Shown: positions 45,901-54,047 of the stretch, piece by piece | Numbering within the stretch: the first letter of the stretch is position 1 | Layout of the letters: every line of letters starts with the position of its first letter | Assembly: GCA_008015235.1 (NCBI GenBank) | Contig: SSFF01000014.1 | Span: 62,001-126,000, forward strand | DNA length: 64,000 nucleotides | Reading direction: 5' to 3' | DNA from: Rhodoferax sp. | GTDB lineage: Bacteria; Pseudomonadota; Gammaproteobacteria; Burkholderiales; Burkholderiaceae_C | Notes under the pieces: model-generated | The model's database searches: none | What the model was told of the DNA's origin: nothing | Seen by the model: the letters and a program-made list of their open reading frames with translations, nothing else | Made by a program: the position numbers and the translations under genes

Positions 45901-45990
45901 GGAGAAGTGGCAGAGTGGTCGAATGTACCTGACTCGAAATCAGGCGTAGTGGCAACACTACCGTGGGTTCGAATCCCACCTTCTCCGCCA
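45901..45990 (+). tRNA. tRNA-Ser (anticodon CGA)
   Basis: A 90-base class II tRNA including an encoded CCA. The acceptor arms GGAGAAG and CTTCTCC pair. The anticodon loop is CTCGAAA between CTGA and TCAG, giving anticodon CGA (reads UCG). The long variable arm GTAGTG GCAA CACTAC is typical of serine tRNAs, and the T-arm is GTGGG TTCGAAT CCCAC. Confidence 0.97.
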
Positions 45991-45994
45991 GTTG

Positions 45995-46026
45995 AAAAGG
46001 GCCTTTGCACTGCAAAGGCCCTTTTT
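45995..46026 (+). terminator. Rho-independent terminator after tRNA-Ser
   Basis: AAAAGGGCCTTTGC, short loop, GCAAAGGCCC and TTTTT follow the tRNA by four bases. This is a strong, near-perfect stem with a T-run on the plus strand. The A-run on the other arm would also let it work for minus-strand transcription. Confidence 0.9.
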
Positions 46027-46075
46027 GCATTCTGGGGGGCTGCAGTTGCAGGCGGCTGCCCGATTGGTAATCACG

Positions 46076-46339
46076 CTACAGGCGACGATGCCCGCCAGCC
46101 CAAATATCGGGAGATTCTTTGACCAGATGCGGGTACTGCGCGTCGTGCTTGGCTTCCAGGGAGTGCAAGGCAAACAGCACCTCGGCCGGAAATCCGGCGC
46201 GGGGCCGGTCACTGACATCGTGCTGGAGTTCGTGCATCAGTGCCACGAACTCGGGATGGCCCCAAAACAATGCAATCTTTTTCCCGATATTCGGGAACGC
46301 GGTTTGAACCACCTTGAAATGCGGGTCCTCTTCAATCAT
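46076..46339 (-). CDS. Unrecognised small protein
   Basis: I do not recognise this 87-residue protein. It is soluble, with an aromatic/charged centre (KKIALFWGHPEFVALMHELQHD) and no signal peptide or membrane segment. ATG 46339 follows a weak purine-rich stretch (AAGAGA). Codon use resembles neighbouring genes, and a longer upstream extension is low-complexity and unlikely. It stands alone between the tRNA terminator and the DUF423 gene. The phrase HELQHD is not enough to claim a metallopeptidase. Confidence 0.6.
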   Translation of the reverse strand: MIEEDPHFKVVQTAFPNIGKKIALFWGHPEFVALMHELQHDVSDRPRAGFPAEVLFALHSLEAKHDAQYPHLVKESPDIWAGGHRRL

Positions 46340-46452
46340 GTTTTTCTCTTGTCCAACGAGGACGACATGGTAGCAATGAATCGGTGAGCCCTGCACGCCC
46401 ATGCACTTGCTACCACTACTGGCGCCGACGGGCGAGTCGCCCCGGTGATGGA

Positions 46453-46842
46453 TCAGGGGCGATTGCGCGGGCTTGCCTGGCGCCATGCCCCCCAAGCCAC
46501 CAGCACCCACCCTGCCATGAAGCAGCTTCCCCCCGCAGGAACAAGGCCCCGCAGGGCCTGGAAATCCCACAGGGCACGGGCATAGAGGTTGAAGCAGAAA
46601 AGCAGCAGTCCCAGTGCAAAGGCGGCCCCGGCAAGGCGCCACCAGGGGTTGCCGGAGCCATCGCGCAGCAACAGACCCACGACGATCAGTGCCAGGGCGT
46701 GGAGTTGGTGCATGGCGATGGCGCTGGGCAGGTAGGCGCTGGCCGCCTGCAGTGCAGGGGCGTGTGAGCTGGCAGCCGCCATGCCCACCGCAATGGCTGC
46801 ATTGAGGGCTCCGCCGATGATCCAGGCTGGATGGTGTTGCAT
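46453..46842 (-). CDS. DUF423 family small membrane protein
   Basis: A 129-residue protein with four hydrophobic helices and the general layout of DUF423 (YwdK-like): GGALNAAIAVGMAAASSHAP at the N-terminus, MHQLHALALIVVGLLL, then an FNLYARAL segment and a final helix. Function is unknown. It lies 13 bases downstream of the TPM-domain gene on the same strand and may be co-transcribed with the lemA group. Confidence 0.75.
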   Translation of the reverse strand: MQHHPAWIIGGALNAAIAVGMAAASSHAPALQAASAYLPSAIAMHQLHALALIVVGLLLRDGSGNPWWRLAGAAFALGLLLFCFNLYARALWDFQALRGLVPAGGSCFMAGWVLVAWGAWRQASPRNRP

Positions 46843-46855
46843 GGCCTATTGTGGC

Positions 46856-47371
46856 CTAGCTGGCATCGGGGCGGTCGGGCAGTTCGTTCGGGTTGCTCTG
46901 CCCTGCGCTTGCCGGATAGTGTGTGCGCAGCAGGTCGGATACCTGCGCCACGGCATCGAGCAAACCCGCCTCGAACGCGCCACGCTCCAGCGCCTGGCCC
47001 AGGCTGTGCACAATTGCCTGCCATGTCTGGGGAGGCACCTTGGCATCGATGCCGCGGTCGGCCACCAGTTCGATGGTGCGCTCCACCAGCAGCAGGTAGA
47101 TCAGCACACCGTTGTTGTCGGCCGTGTCCCAGACTCGCAATTTCGCAAATTTCGACAGCGCACGCTGGCGGGCGATGGTCTTCAGGTCCTGGGGCCGTTG
47201 CAGATAGCTGTTGGGAAGGCGCGCTTCCAGGCACACGCGGATCTCACCCGTGTGGGTACGTTCCGATTCTGCAATGGCCTGGGTAATGCGCTGCATGGCC
47301 GCTTCCGACAGGTAGTGCTGCCAGCGCTTGGCACCCAGGTGCCGCAGTTGCCGTTTGAATTGATTCCACAT
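46856..47371 (-). CDS. TPM-domain protein (cytosolic form)
   Basis: A 171-residue TPM-domain protein without a signal peptide: AAMQRITQAIAESERTHTGEIRV, then the ARQRALSKFAKLRVWDTADNNGVLIYLLL block and VADRGIDAKV. Together with the next gene and lemA it forms the common lemA-TPM-TPM group. The family has been linked to photosystem repair phosphatases in plants; its bacterial role is open. ATG 47371 overlaps the stop of the upstream TPM gene (TGATG), so an upstream GTG is not chosen. Confidence 0.88.
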   Translation of the reverse strand: MWNQFKRQLRHLGAKRWQHYLSEAAMQRITQAIAESERTHTGEIRVCLEARLPNSYLQRPQDLKTIARQRALSKFAKLRVWDTADNNGVLIYLLLVERTIELVADRGIDAKVPPQTWQAIVHSLGQALERGAFEAGLLDAVAQVSDLLRTHYPASAGQSNPNELPDRPDAS

Positions 47372-48327
47372 CACCAGCTCCCGGAGGCGCCGCCTCCACC
47401 AAAATCACCGCCCCCACCGGAGCTGAACCAGCTGCCACTGTCGGAGCTGCTGCTTGAACTGCTGGAGCTGCTCCACCAGGAGCTGCTGTCCGTGCTGGAG
47501 TCTGTTTTGGGGGGCGGGGGCTTGCTGGCACCCGCCACAGCCGAAGTCCCGGTGGTGGTCTTCCAAGTGGACATCCACTTGAATGCCCCCATGGCGCCGA
47601 AGATGGCGAAGATGACCATGACCGGTGTGCTGTGCGTCAAGAACCACGCCAGTGCCGCTGGGGGAACAGCAAACGTCGTGACCAATAAACCGAGTAACAA
47701 GCCAGCGGGACCGGCTACCATGACCATGAGCGCGGTCATCAGGCCAAAGAAGATGCCCAGTCCCCACACGCCGTCGGCCCATGCCGGTTCGGGTGGCTCA
47801 GGGGTGGTTTCCGGGGCCGGTAGTCCCTCCTTGCGCACCAGCTGCATCAGGCGTTCGATGCCGGCATCGATGCCGCCAGCAAAGTCACCCTGTTTGAAAC
47901 GGGGCGTGATGGCTTCGTCGATGACATGCTTGGCCGCCACGTCGGGCACTGCACCTTCCAGCGCCTTGGCCACTTCGATGCGCAACTTGCGGTCGTTCTT
48001 GGCCACGACCAGCAACAGGCCGTCGCCCACGTCCTTGCGGCCGATCTTCCAGGCGTTGCCAATGCGGTTGGCGTAGCTGGCAATGTCTTCCGGGGCGGTA
48101 GTGGGCACGATGAGCACCACCAGTTGGGAGCCTGCCGCGGTTTCAAACGCGGCCAGCTTGTTGTCCAGCGCAAGGCGTTGCGCTTCGGTCAGTGTGGAGG
48201 TCTGGTCCATGACCCGCGCGCTGAGCGCGGGCACTTCGAGCGGGCTTTGGGCCCAAGCCAGCAGGGCCGTGGCGCCCAGAACCAGCCCCATGCACCAGCG
48301 GTGCAGGTGGCGCAAGAAGGCGGCCAT
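47371..48327 (-). CDS. TPM-domain membrane protein with Ser/Gly-rich tail (YgcG-like)
   Basis: A 318-residue exported membrane protein. The signal peptide ends near AWAQS. A periplasmic TPM domain spans about 30-165 (VPALSARVMDQTSTLTEAQR, QLVVLIVPTT, DVGDGLLLVVAKNDRKLRIEV). Two to three helices follow (about 185-260), then a Ser-rich and Gly-rich tail ending GGGGASGSW. That tail is typical of this family and not a sequencing artefact. The gene is flanked by lemA (upstream, 3 bases) and the shorter TPM gene. Confidence 0.9.
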   Translation of the reverse strand: MAAFLRHLHRWCMGLVLGATALLAWAQSPLEVPALSARVMDQTSTLTEAQRLALDNKLAAFETAAGSQLVVLIVPTTAPEDIASYANRIGNAWKIGRKDVGDGLLLVVAKNDRKLRIEVAKALEGAVPDVAAKHVIDEAITPRFKQGDFAGGIDAGIERLMQLVRKEGLPAPETTPEPPEPAWADGVWGLGIFFGLMTALMVMVAGPAGLLLGLLVTTFAVPPAALAWFLTHSTPVMVIFAIFGAMGAFKWMSTWKTTTGTSAVAGASKPPPPKTDSSTDSSSWWSSSSSSSSSSDSGSWFSSGGGGDFGGGGASGSW

Positions 48328-48330
48328 GGC

Positions 48331-48924
48331 TTATTTCTTGTTGAAGTCCACCACCGGCGGCTGGGCCATGGCGGCTTCGTTCTCCACGGCGAAGTTGGGC
48401 TTGACCGGGTAGCTGAACACCATGGCGGTCAGGTTGCTGGGGAAGCTGCGCGCCAGCACGTTGTAGGCCTGTACCGACTGGATGTAGCGGCCGCGGGCCA
48501 CGGCAATGCGGTTTTCCGTACCTTCCAGCTGCACGCGCAGGTCGCTGAAGGCCTGGTTGGCCTTGAGGTTCGGGTACTGCTCACTCACCACCATCAGGCG
48601 GCTCAGCGCCTGGCCCAGGCTGCCCTGGGCTTCCTGGAACTTCTTGAAGGCTTCGGGGTTGTTCAGGGTTTCGGGCGTGACCTGGATGGACGTGGCCTTG
48701 GCGCGGGCTTCGATCACCTTGGTCAGGGTTTCCTGCTCAAAACTGGTTTCGCCCTTGACGGTGGCGACGATGTTGGGCACCAGCTCGGCACGGCGCTGGT
48801 ACTGGTTCAGCACTTCGCTCCAGGCGGCCTTGGTTTGTTCGTCCAGGCGCTGGAATTCGTTGTACCCGCAGCCACTGAGCAGCCAGCCGCATGCCAGCAC
48901 CACAAGCCATTTCGACCATTTCAT
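48331..48924 (-). CDS. lemA: LemA family lipoprotein
   Basis: A 197-residue protein. The N-terminal signal ends in the lipobox LLSGC (Cys about 19), followed by the long helical LemA domain: NEFQRLDEQTKAAWSEVLNQYQRRAELVPNIV in two halves, and YNVLARSFPSNLTAMVFSYP near the end. A good ribosome site, GGAGGA, precedes ATG 48924. It is first in the lemA-TPM-TPM(-DUF423) operon. Function in bacteria is unknown. Confidence 0.93.
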   Translation of the reverse strand: MKWSKWLVVLACGWLLSGCGYNEFQRLDEQTKAAWSEVLNQYQRRAELVPNIVATVKGETSFEQETLTKVIEARAKATSIQVTPETLNNPEAFKKFQEAQGSLGQALSRLMVVSEQYPNLKANQAFSDLRVQLEGTENRIAVARGRYIQSVQAYNVLARSFPSNLTAMVFSYPVKPNFAVENEAAMAQPPVVDFNKK

Positions 48925-48999
48925 TCTGATTCCTCCGTTGTATGCAAGCCCGAAAGCATACAAGGTCGAATCTTCGCTGGCCTTACGTGTGCGCACGCT

Positions 49000-49782
49000 T
49001 CAAGGTTGCGGCTGCAGTGCGTAGGTTTGTTCCAGGTAGTCGACGATGGCGCGCGACTCGAACAGCTTCACGCCCGTGTTCGGGTCTTCCAGGTACGGTG
49101 CCTGCACCCGGCCCAGCCGCGCCAGCAGCGCTTCGCGCTTGCCGCCGGTCTTGGGTACATAGGGCCCGGGTTTCACGCGCATGACCGCAGGGCCCATGTC
49201 GGCCCACTGCTCCTTGCCGATGTTGTGCAGCACATAGGGCAGCTCCAGCTCGGTCAGGCGTTCGCGCACCAGGCGCGAATACGGGCTGCTTTCGAAACTC
49301 CACAGGTGCAACTTCTCCTTGGGTGCCTTGGCCGGACGCGCCGTGATGCCACGCAGGCCCCGCGTTACCGTGGCCAGGGCACTCAAGGCTGGGCGGACTG
49401 GGCCGCGGCGGTACGGCCCGGGTGTCTCCCCATGGCCGTAAGTGGCAAACAGGTAGTCCACGATGTCGGCCGACTCGTACAGCGTGGCATTGGTATTGGG
49501 GTCCACCAGCAGCGGGAACTGCTGCTTGCCCCCAAGGCGTTCGGCTTCAGGGCGAAAGCGCTTGCCACCGGCCGGGCAAGGTCGAATTTGCACATCCAGC
49601 CCCAGTGCTGTCAGCGCCTCGCGCACCAGGCGGCAATAGGGGCTGCCTTCCATGTCGTAGAGCTGCAGGTACTTGGGTGGCTGCTGCGCCTGGTGGATGA
49701 CGCTGGTGCCGCGCCAGGCTTCCAGTGTGGAGCTGGCGACCGATTGCAGGACACGAAGCTGGTGGGTAAAAGCGTTGGACAT
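49000..49782 (-). CDS. Tandem glutaredoxin/GST N-domain protein
   Basis: A 260-residue protein with two thioredoxin-fold GST_N-like modules in tandem: LYDMEGSPYCRLVREALTAL (about 41-60) and LWSFESSPYSRLVRERLTEL (about 159-178). Each is followed by a PYLVDPNT- and ESADIVDYL / ESRAIVDYL-type glutathione-binding segment. The first module keeps the Cys (SPYC); the second has Ser (SPYS). No C-terminal all-helical GST domain is present. It may be a glutathione-dependent redox protein. It is divergent from the SUI1 gene. Confidence 0.83.
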   Translation of the reverse strand: MSNAFTHQLRVLQSVASSTLEAWRGTSVIHQAQQPPKYLQLYDMEGSPYCRLVREALTALGLDVQIRPCPAGGKRFRPEAERLGGKQQFPLLVDPNTNATLYESADIVDYLFATYGHGETPGPYRRGPVRPALSALATVTRGLRGITARPAKAPKEKLHLWSFESSPYSRLVRERLTELELPYVLHNIGKEQWADMGPAVMRVKPGPYVPKTGGKREALLARLGRVQAPYLEDPNTGVKLFESRAIVDYLEQTYALQPQP

Positions 49783-49867
49783 GGTCTTCCTTGGAGCAGG
49801 GGCTGTCATGCTAGCTGCAAGCAGGGTGCGCTGCGCGACAATGGTGCCTCTTTGGGTAGGGGACTCC

Positions 49868-50230
49868 ATGAAAAGCAAATCGGCCAGTGGTGGCCTGGTG
49901 TATTCGACCGACGGCGGGCGCATGTGCCCGCAGTGCCGCCAGCCGCTGGCACAGTGCCAGTGCAGCAAGGCCCCGGCGCGCCCGGCAGGCGACGGCGTGG
50001 TGCGTGTGGGCCGCGAAACCAAGGGCCGCGGCGGCAAGGCTGTCACGCTGGTGCGCGGCCTGCCGCTGGACGACGCGGCGCTGGCCGCACTGGGCAAGCA
50101 ACTGCGCACCGCCTGCGGCACGGGCGGCACGGTGAAAGACGGTGTGGTGGAAGTGCAGGGCGACCACGTGGAGCGCGTGCTGGCCTGGCTCACGGCCCAG
50201 GGCTACAAACCGAAGCGCACTGGCGGATGA
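49868..50230 (+). CDS. SUI1/YciH translation-factor homologue
   Basis: A 120-residue protein with a SUI1/eIF1-like domain (about 45-118: RETKGRGGKAVTLVRGLPL, GTGGTVKDGVVEVQGDHVERV) preceded by a Cys pair motif (CPQCRQPLAQCQC) that may bind zinc. E. coli YciH is a related protein that affects initiation fidelity. ATG 49868 is the start that gives family length. The stop overlaps the ATG of the DUF3820 gene. Confidence 0.92.
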   Translation: MKSKSASGGLVYSTDGGRMCPQCRQPLAQCQCSKAPARPAGDGVVRVGRETKGRGGKAVTLVRGLPLDDAALAALGKQLRTACGTGGTVKDGVVEVQGDHVERVLAWLTAQGYKPKRTGG

Positions 50231-50439
50231 AACCCGAAGACCTGGAGCTGCTGGTGCAGCGCACCATGCCCTACGGCAAGTACCAGGGCCGGGTGCTGGC
50301 CGACCTGCCCGGCAACTACCTGCAGTGGTTTGCCCGCGAGGGCTTTCCCAAGGGCGAGCTGGGGCGTTTGCTGCAGCTCATGTTCGAGATCGACCACAAC
50401 GGCCTGCGTCAGTTGTTGCAGCCGCTACGGCAACGCTGA
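50227..50439 (+). CDS. DUF3820 family small protein
   Basis: A 70-residue protein with the family core MPYGKYQGRVLADLP, YLQWFAREGFPKGELG and LLQLMFEIDHNGL. Its function is unknown; related sequences resemble a domain found with exonuclease or DNA-handling proteins. It overlaps the SUI1 gene by four bases (ATGA), so the two are made together. Confidence 0.88.
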   Translation: MKPEDLELLVQRTMPYGKYQGRVLADLPGNYLQWFAREGFPKGELGRLLQLMFEIDHNGLRQLLQPLRQR

Positions 50440-50465
50440 TCCCGTCGTATCAGCGCTTGCGCCAC

Positions 50466-51101
50466 TCAGGGCGTGCGCGGTGGTACGTTAATGGTTGCAC
50501 TTGTCCCGAGCAAAGCATCTCGAAGGCCAGGACGGCTGGTCTTGGGGTCCAACCAGATGCGGAAAAAAGCATCGCTGAAGCCTTCGTCAGCCGTTTCGCC
50601 CAGAAGTTTTCCATTGAGAAAAAATCGGGCCCCCTTCTCTGGCAGGCGGACCCCCACCAACCGATCGCCGGACTTCACATCGACAAACAGGCCAGTCATG
50701 AATGCGGTCCAGGACTTGACCTGGTCCGGTGTTGCGCTGGCAATGCGAGTCATCTCGATCATGGATGTGTTCACGATGTCGCCAGCCTTCACGGCCGTGT
50801 TGTAACGGATGTCCAGCGCGAAGGTGCGATTCAGTGCGAAGTTGGTTTGCGTGGCAGGAATCCACAAGGTGGCGTCATAGGCCTTGAATCCAAAGAACCG
50901 TAGGACACCACTGCCCTTGGCCACCCATGTCAGTGCATAGGCATTGAGCTCGCCCGGCGCTTCTGCCTGCGTCGAAGGGGCTGCCGCCTGTGCAGCGGCT
51001 GGTACTGTTTGGGCACTGGCACCTGCGGCACCGACCAGGCAGGCCAGTGCCAATGCGATGCTTGCGGTAGGGCTGGATGGGAGTCTGGAGCGGATGTGCA
51101 T
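50466..51101 (-). CDS. Periplasmic chalcone-isomerase-like protein
   Basis: A 211-residue protein with a signal peptide (cleavage near ASAQT) and a chalcone isomerase-like fold: GSGVLRFFGFKAYDATLWIP, LDIRYNTAVKAGDIVNTSMIEM, FFLNGKLLGETADEGFSDAFFRIWLD. Bacterial members rarely keep the plant active site and may bind lipids or fatty acids. The 230-base gap to the divergent kinase gene holds no other visible gene. It ends 26 bases after the convergent DUF3820 gene. Confidence 0.82.
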   Translation of the reverse strand: MHIRSRLPSSPTASIALALACLVGAAGASAQTVPAAAQAAAPSTQAEAPGELNAYALTWVAKGSGVLRFFGFKAYDATLWIPATQTNFALNRTFALDIRYNTAVKAGDIVNTSMIEMTRIASATPDQVKSWTAFMTGLFVDVKSGDRLVGVRLPEKGARFFLNGKLLGETADEGFSDAFFRIWLDPKTSRPGLRDALLGTSATINVPPRTP

Positions 51102-51333
51102 GGGGACAGTCTGCCGCCTGGCGCAAAAAACTTCCTGCGGATCTGCCAAAAGCACGGCAAATGTAGGGACTTGGGCATACCCATCTGCGCGCTCAATGGA
51201 ACGGAATGGGGGACGGACTGGAAGCCACAGTGCCACCTGTGCCGATCGCTGCATGCAGGTCTGCGGCAAGTGCAAGGCATCGACGCGGTGTTTGATTGAT
51301 ACCTGGCTTGGCATGCGCATGCCAGAATCCGCC

Positions 51334-52818
51334 ATGCCCGCTGTATTTCACACCCACGCCCCGCGCATGCTGCTGGCCGGCCTGCTGGTGCTGCTTGGCT
51401 GCGTGCAGCTGGCACGCCTGGAGCTGGCCCAGTTGCGTGAGGCCTTTGAGGTGGATGCCCGCATTAGCCACCGGCTGCTGAGTCAGCGCGCCGTGCAGCT
51501 GGACGCAGTGCTGGCGACGCTGGCCCTGCTGCAGCCCACGGCCGACCCTACCAGCCATGAGGCCGCCGCGCAGCGCCTGCCATCGGTGTACCCGCAGATC
51601 CTGGGCGTGCAGCGCCGCACGCCGGGCGAGTCGTGGCCCAGCGCCGCGCTGCAGGCCGCCGAAGAACGCTCGCACCAGACCCACCAGCCCGTACTGGCCA
51701 ACCCCGAACTCGGCGCCGACCGTGCGCGCTTCCAGCTGGTGCTGGCAGCGCAACCCGCCAGCTACGCACTGCTGATCGACGTGCACGCCGCCGTGCCCTG
51801 GAGCGACTGGTCCATGCCCGTGGACACCAGCCCGGTGCGGGTCACGCTGGAACACGCAGGCCAGGCCTTTGTGGTGCAGCCGGGGCGCGTGGGGAACAGC
51901 GGCTGGCGCTTTGAATTCCGCAAGCACCTGGCCAGCGACAGCCAGCCCTTTGAGGTGGTGGCGCAGCGCCAGGTGGGTTGGGCCGAGCTGCCGTGGGGCG
52001 CCATGCTGCTGTGGACACTGGCTGTGCTGGCCGCTCTGCTGGGTTGGAGCGCTTGGCAGCGCCAGCGCGATGCCCGCCTGCGGGCCGAGGCCTTGCTGCA
52101 GGTCGGCCAGGTGACGCGCCTGAACAGCCTGGGGGTGCTGGCGGCAGGCATGGCCCACGAACTCAACCAGCCGCTCACGGCCATTCTGGCCAACACCCAG
52201 GCCGCCAAGCGCCTGCTGCAGGACGGGCCCGACGAATTGGCCAGTGCCCAGGGTGCCATGGACCAGGCAGTGGCCCAGGCACGCCGTGCCGCAGAAGTCG
52301 TGGCACGCCTGCGCCGTAGCGTCGAGCAACCCAACCCTTCCGAGCGACTGCAACCTCTGGACCTGGCCCAGGCCGTTCGCGCCGCCCTGCAATTGCTGGA
52401 GCCCGAGTGCCAGCGCCACCAGGTCGCTTTCACGCTGCGGGCGCCACAACCGGTGTGGGTAGTGGCCGAGCGCGTGGCGGTGGAACAGATCGTGCACAAC
52501 CTCGTGACCAATGCCTTGCAGGCGTTGGCGCAGGTGCCCGTGCCGCAGCGCCAGTTGCGCCTGGTGGTGGAAGCCGCGCAGGAACACGGCGTGCTGCGCG
52601 TGCAGGACACAGGCCCCGGCATTGCGCCAGAAGTTTTGCCCCATGTGTTTGCCCCGTTTTTTAGTACCCGCGAGGGTGGCCTGGGGTTGGGCCTCAGTCT
52701 GTGCGAGACATTGGCCAACGACATGGGAGGGCAATTGCAGGCCCACGCCCATGCGCCGCGTGGTGCCGAATTTGTGCTGCAGCTGCCCTTGGCCCCTGCG
52801 CCCGGAGTCGCACCGTGA
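51334..52818 (+). CDS. Sensor histidine kinase (FixL/DctB-like)
   Basis: A 494-residue membrane kinase. First helix about 8-26, a periplasmic sensor (about 27-220), second helix (about 228-248), HisKA with His275 in AAGMAHELNQPLTAILANTQAA, and a HATPase domain (HNLVTNALQAL, DTGPGIAPEVL, GLGLGLSLCETL). The HELNQPL box is that of kinases paired with FixJ/StyR-type regulators. The start is uncertain: ATG 51334, 51319 or 51313 all fit and none has a good ribosome site. Its stop overlaps the regulator's GTG start (GTGA). Confidence 0.9.
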   Translation: MPAVFHTHAPRMLLAGLLVLLGCVQLARLELAQLREAFEVDARISHRLLSQRAVQLDAVLATLALLQPTADPTSHEAAAQRLPSVYPQILGVQRRTPGESWPSAALQAAEERSHQTHQPVLANPELGADRARFQLVLAAQPASYALLIDVHAAVPWSDWSMPVDTSPVRVTLEHAGQAFVVQPGRVGNSGWRFEFRKHLASDSQPFEVVAQRQVGWAELPWGAMLLWTLAVLAALLGWSAWQRQRDARLRAEALLQVGQVTRLNSLGVLAAGMAHELNQPLTAILANTQAAKRLLQDGPDELASAQGAMDQAVAQARRAAEVVARLRRSVEQPNPSERLQPLDLAQAVRAALQLLEPECQRHQVAFTLRAPQPVWVVAERVAVEQIVHNLVTNALQALAQVPVPQRQLRLVVEAAQEHGVLRVQDTGPGIAPEVLPHVFAPFFSTREGGLGLGLSLCETLANDMGGQLQAHAHAPRGAEFVLQLPLAPAPGVAP

Positions 52819-53432
52819 ACGCACCGCAGTCCCCACTGATCCACCTCCTCGACGACGACGAGGCCGTGCGCGCCAGCCTGGCCTTGCTCATCGCCACCGT
52901 GGGCCTGCGGGTGCAGACCTGGGCCGACCCGCAGGCGTTTCTGCAGGGGTTCGACCGCGAAGGCATTGGGGCCATCGTGCTGGACGTACGCATGCCCGGC
53001 ATCAGCGGCTTGACCGTGCTCGACACCCTGGTCGCGCAGGGAGTGGACCAGCCGGTGATCCTGCTGACGGGCCACGGAACGGTGGAAATGTGCCGCCGTG
53101 CCTTCAAGTCCGGCGCCAGCGAGTTTCTGGAAAAACCGGTGGACGATGAACTGCTGCTGGAGGCCCTGCAGAACGCCGTGCGCCAGCACGTGCGCTCACG
53201 CGAACGCCACCAGGCCAACCGACAGGCCCAGGCGCTGTACGCCCAGCTGTCCGAGCGCGAGCGCGAGGTGCTGGGCCTGATCGTCGAGGGCCTGACCAAC
53301 AAGGAAATCGGCCGGGTGCTGGGCCTGTCCCCGCGCACCGTGGAAACCCACCGCGCCAACCTGTTCGCCAAACTGCAGGTGGACTCCTTGGCGCACCTCA
53401 TTCGCCACTACGCTATATTGGTGGCTCCGTAG
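52815..53432 (+). CDS. FixJ-type LuxR response regulator
   Basis: A 205-residue regulator: receiver with DDDEAVRAS, Asp57 in VLDVRMPGISG and Lys in EKPVDDE, joined to a LuxR helix-turn-helix (LSEREREVLGLIVEGLTNKEIGRVLG in two pieces, SPRTVETHRANLFAKL). GTG 52815 overlaps the kinase stop, fixing the start. It probably controls the downstream haem-binding protein and ankyrin genes; a palindrome lies right at its stop codon. Confidence 0.92.
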   Translation: MNAPQSPLIHLLDDDEAVRASLALLIATVGLRVQTWADPQAFLQGFDREGIGAIVLDVRMPGISGLTVLDTLVAQGVDQPVILLTGHGTVEMCRRAFKSGASEFLEKPVDDELLLEALQNAVRQHVRSRERHQANRQAQALYAQLSEREREVLGLIVEGLTNKEIGRVLGLSPRTVETHRANLFAKLQVDSLAHLIRHYAILVAP

Positions 53433-53440
53433 TTCTACGG
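53427..53440. promoter_or_regulatory. Perfect palindrome, candidate operator
   Basis: CCGTAG TT CTACGG overlaps the stop codon of the response regulator and lies about 105 bases before the haem-binding-protein ATG. A related GTAGCCGTAC follows at 53451. FixJ-type regulators bind dyad sites as dimers, so this is a plausible target; it is not a terminator because no T-run follows. Confidence 0.45.
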
Positions 53441-53545
53441 AGGGCGCCGCGTAGCCGTACGAATGGTCTTTGAGGCCAGTCGCGCCTACAGTTTCTCCCA
53501 GCGCAGATGCCATTGTCTGCGTACCGATCCACAGGAGAAACCACC

Positions 53546-54037
53546 ATGCAAATCCGCCACCTTTCCGCGCTCGCCGTTCTGACCTTGACCGCTTGGGGCG
53601 CCAATGCCCAGGCCGTGCGCACGGAGAAGAACATGTCGCTTGAATTGGCCAGCAAGATCGCCGCCGCTACCGTGGCCGCCTGCAGTGCCGACAAGTACAA
53701 CGTCACCGCCACGGTCGTGGACCGTTCGGGCACCGTGCGCGCCATGCTGCGCGCGGACAACGCAGGCCCCCACACCGTGGGCGCCAGCCAGGCCAAGGCC
53801 TTCACGTCCGCATCGGGCAAGAACACCACTTCGGCCATGTGGGAAGGGGTGCAAAAGAACCCCGCCGCCGCCAACGTGGCCATGATCCCCGGTTACCTGC
53901 TGCTCGGCGGCGGCGTGCCGGTGAAGGTGGGGGACGAAGTCATTGGTGCCGTGGGCGTGGGCGGCGCGCCTGGTGGCCATCTGGACGAGAAATGCGCCCT
54001 GGCCGGCATTGCCAGCGTGCAAGAGCTGCTGAAGTAA
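53546..54037 (+). CDS. Secreted haem-binding GlcG/HbpS family protein
   Basis: A 163-residue protein with a signal peptide (MQIRHLSALAVLTLTAWGANAQ) and a GlcG/HbpS domain: SLELASKIAAATVAACSADKYNVTATVVDRSG in two halves, AKAFTSASGKNTT, IPGYLLLGGGVPVKVGDEVIGAVGVGGAPGG. Relatives bind haem or cobalamin-related ligands or sit beside glycolate and alcohol oxidation genes. CAGGAGA precedes ATG 53546. It is the first gene after the two-component pair and is followed by an ankyrin gene 10 bases on. Confidence 0.88.
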   Translation: MQIRHLSALAVLTLTAWGANAQAVRTEKNMSLELASKIAAATVAACSADKYNVTATVVDRSGTVRAMLRADNAGPHTVGASQAKAFTSASGKNTTSAMWEGVQKNPAAANVAMIPGYLLLGGGVPVKVGDEVIGAVGVGGAPGGHLDEKCALAGIASVQELLK

Positions 54038-54047
54038 GGGGCGAGGC

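Noticed and set aside
47380..47510. Ser-rich and Gly-rich low-complexity tract at the end of the TPM membrane protein
   Set aside because: Such tails are normal in YgcG/TPM-domain proteins and need no special explanation.
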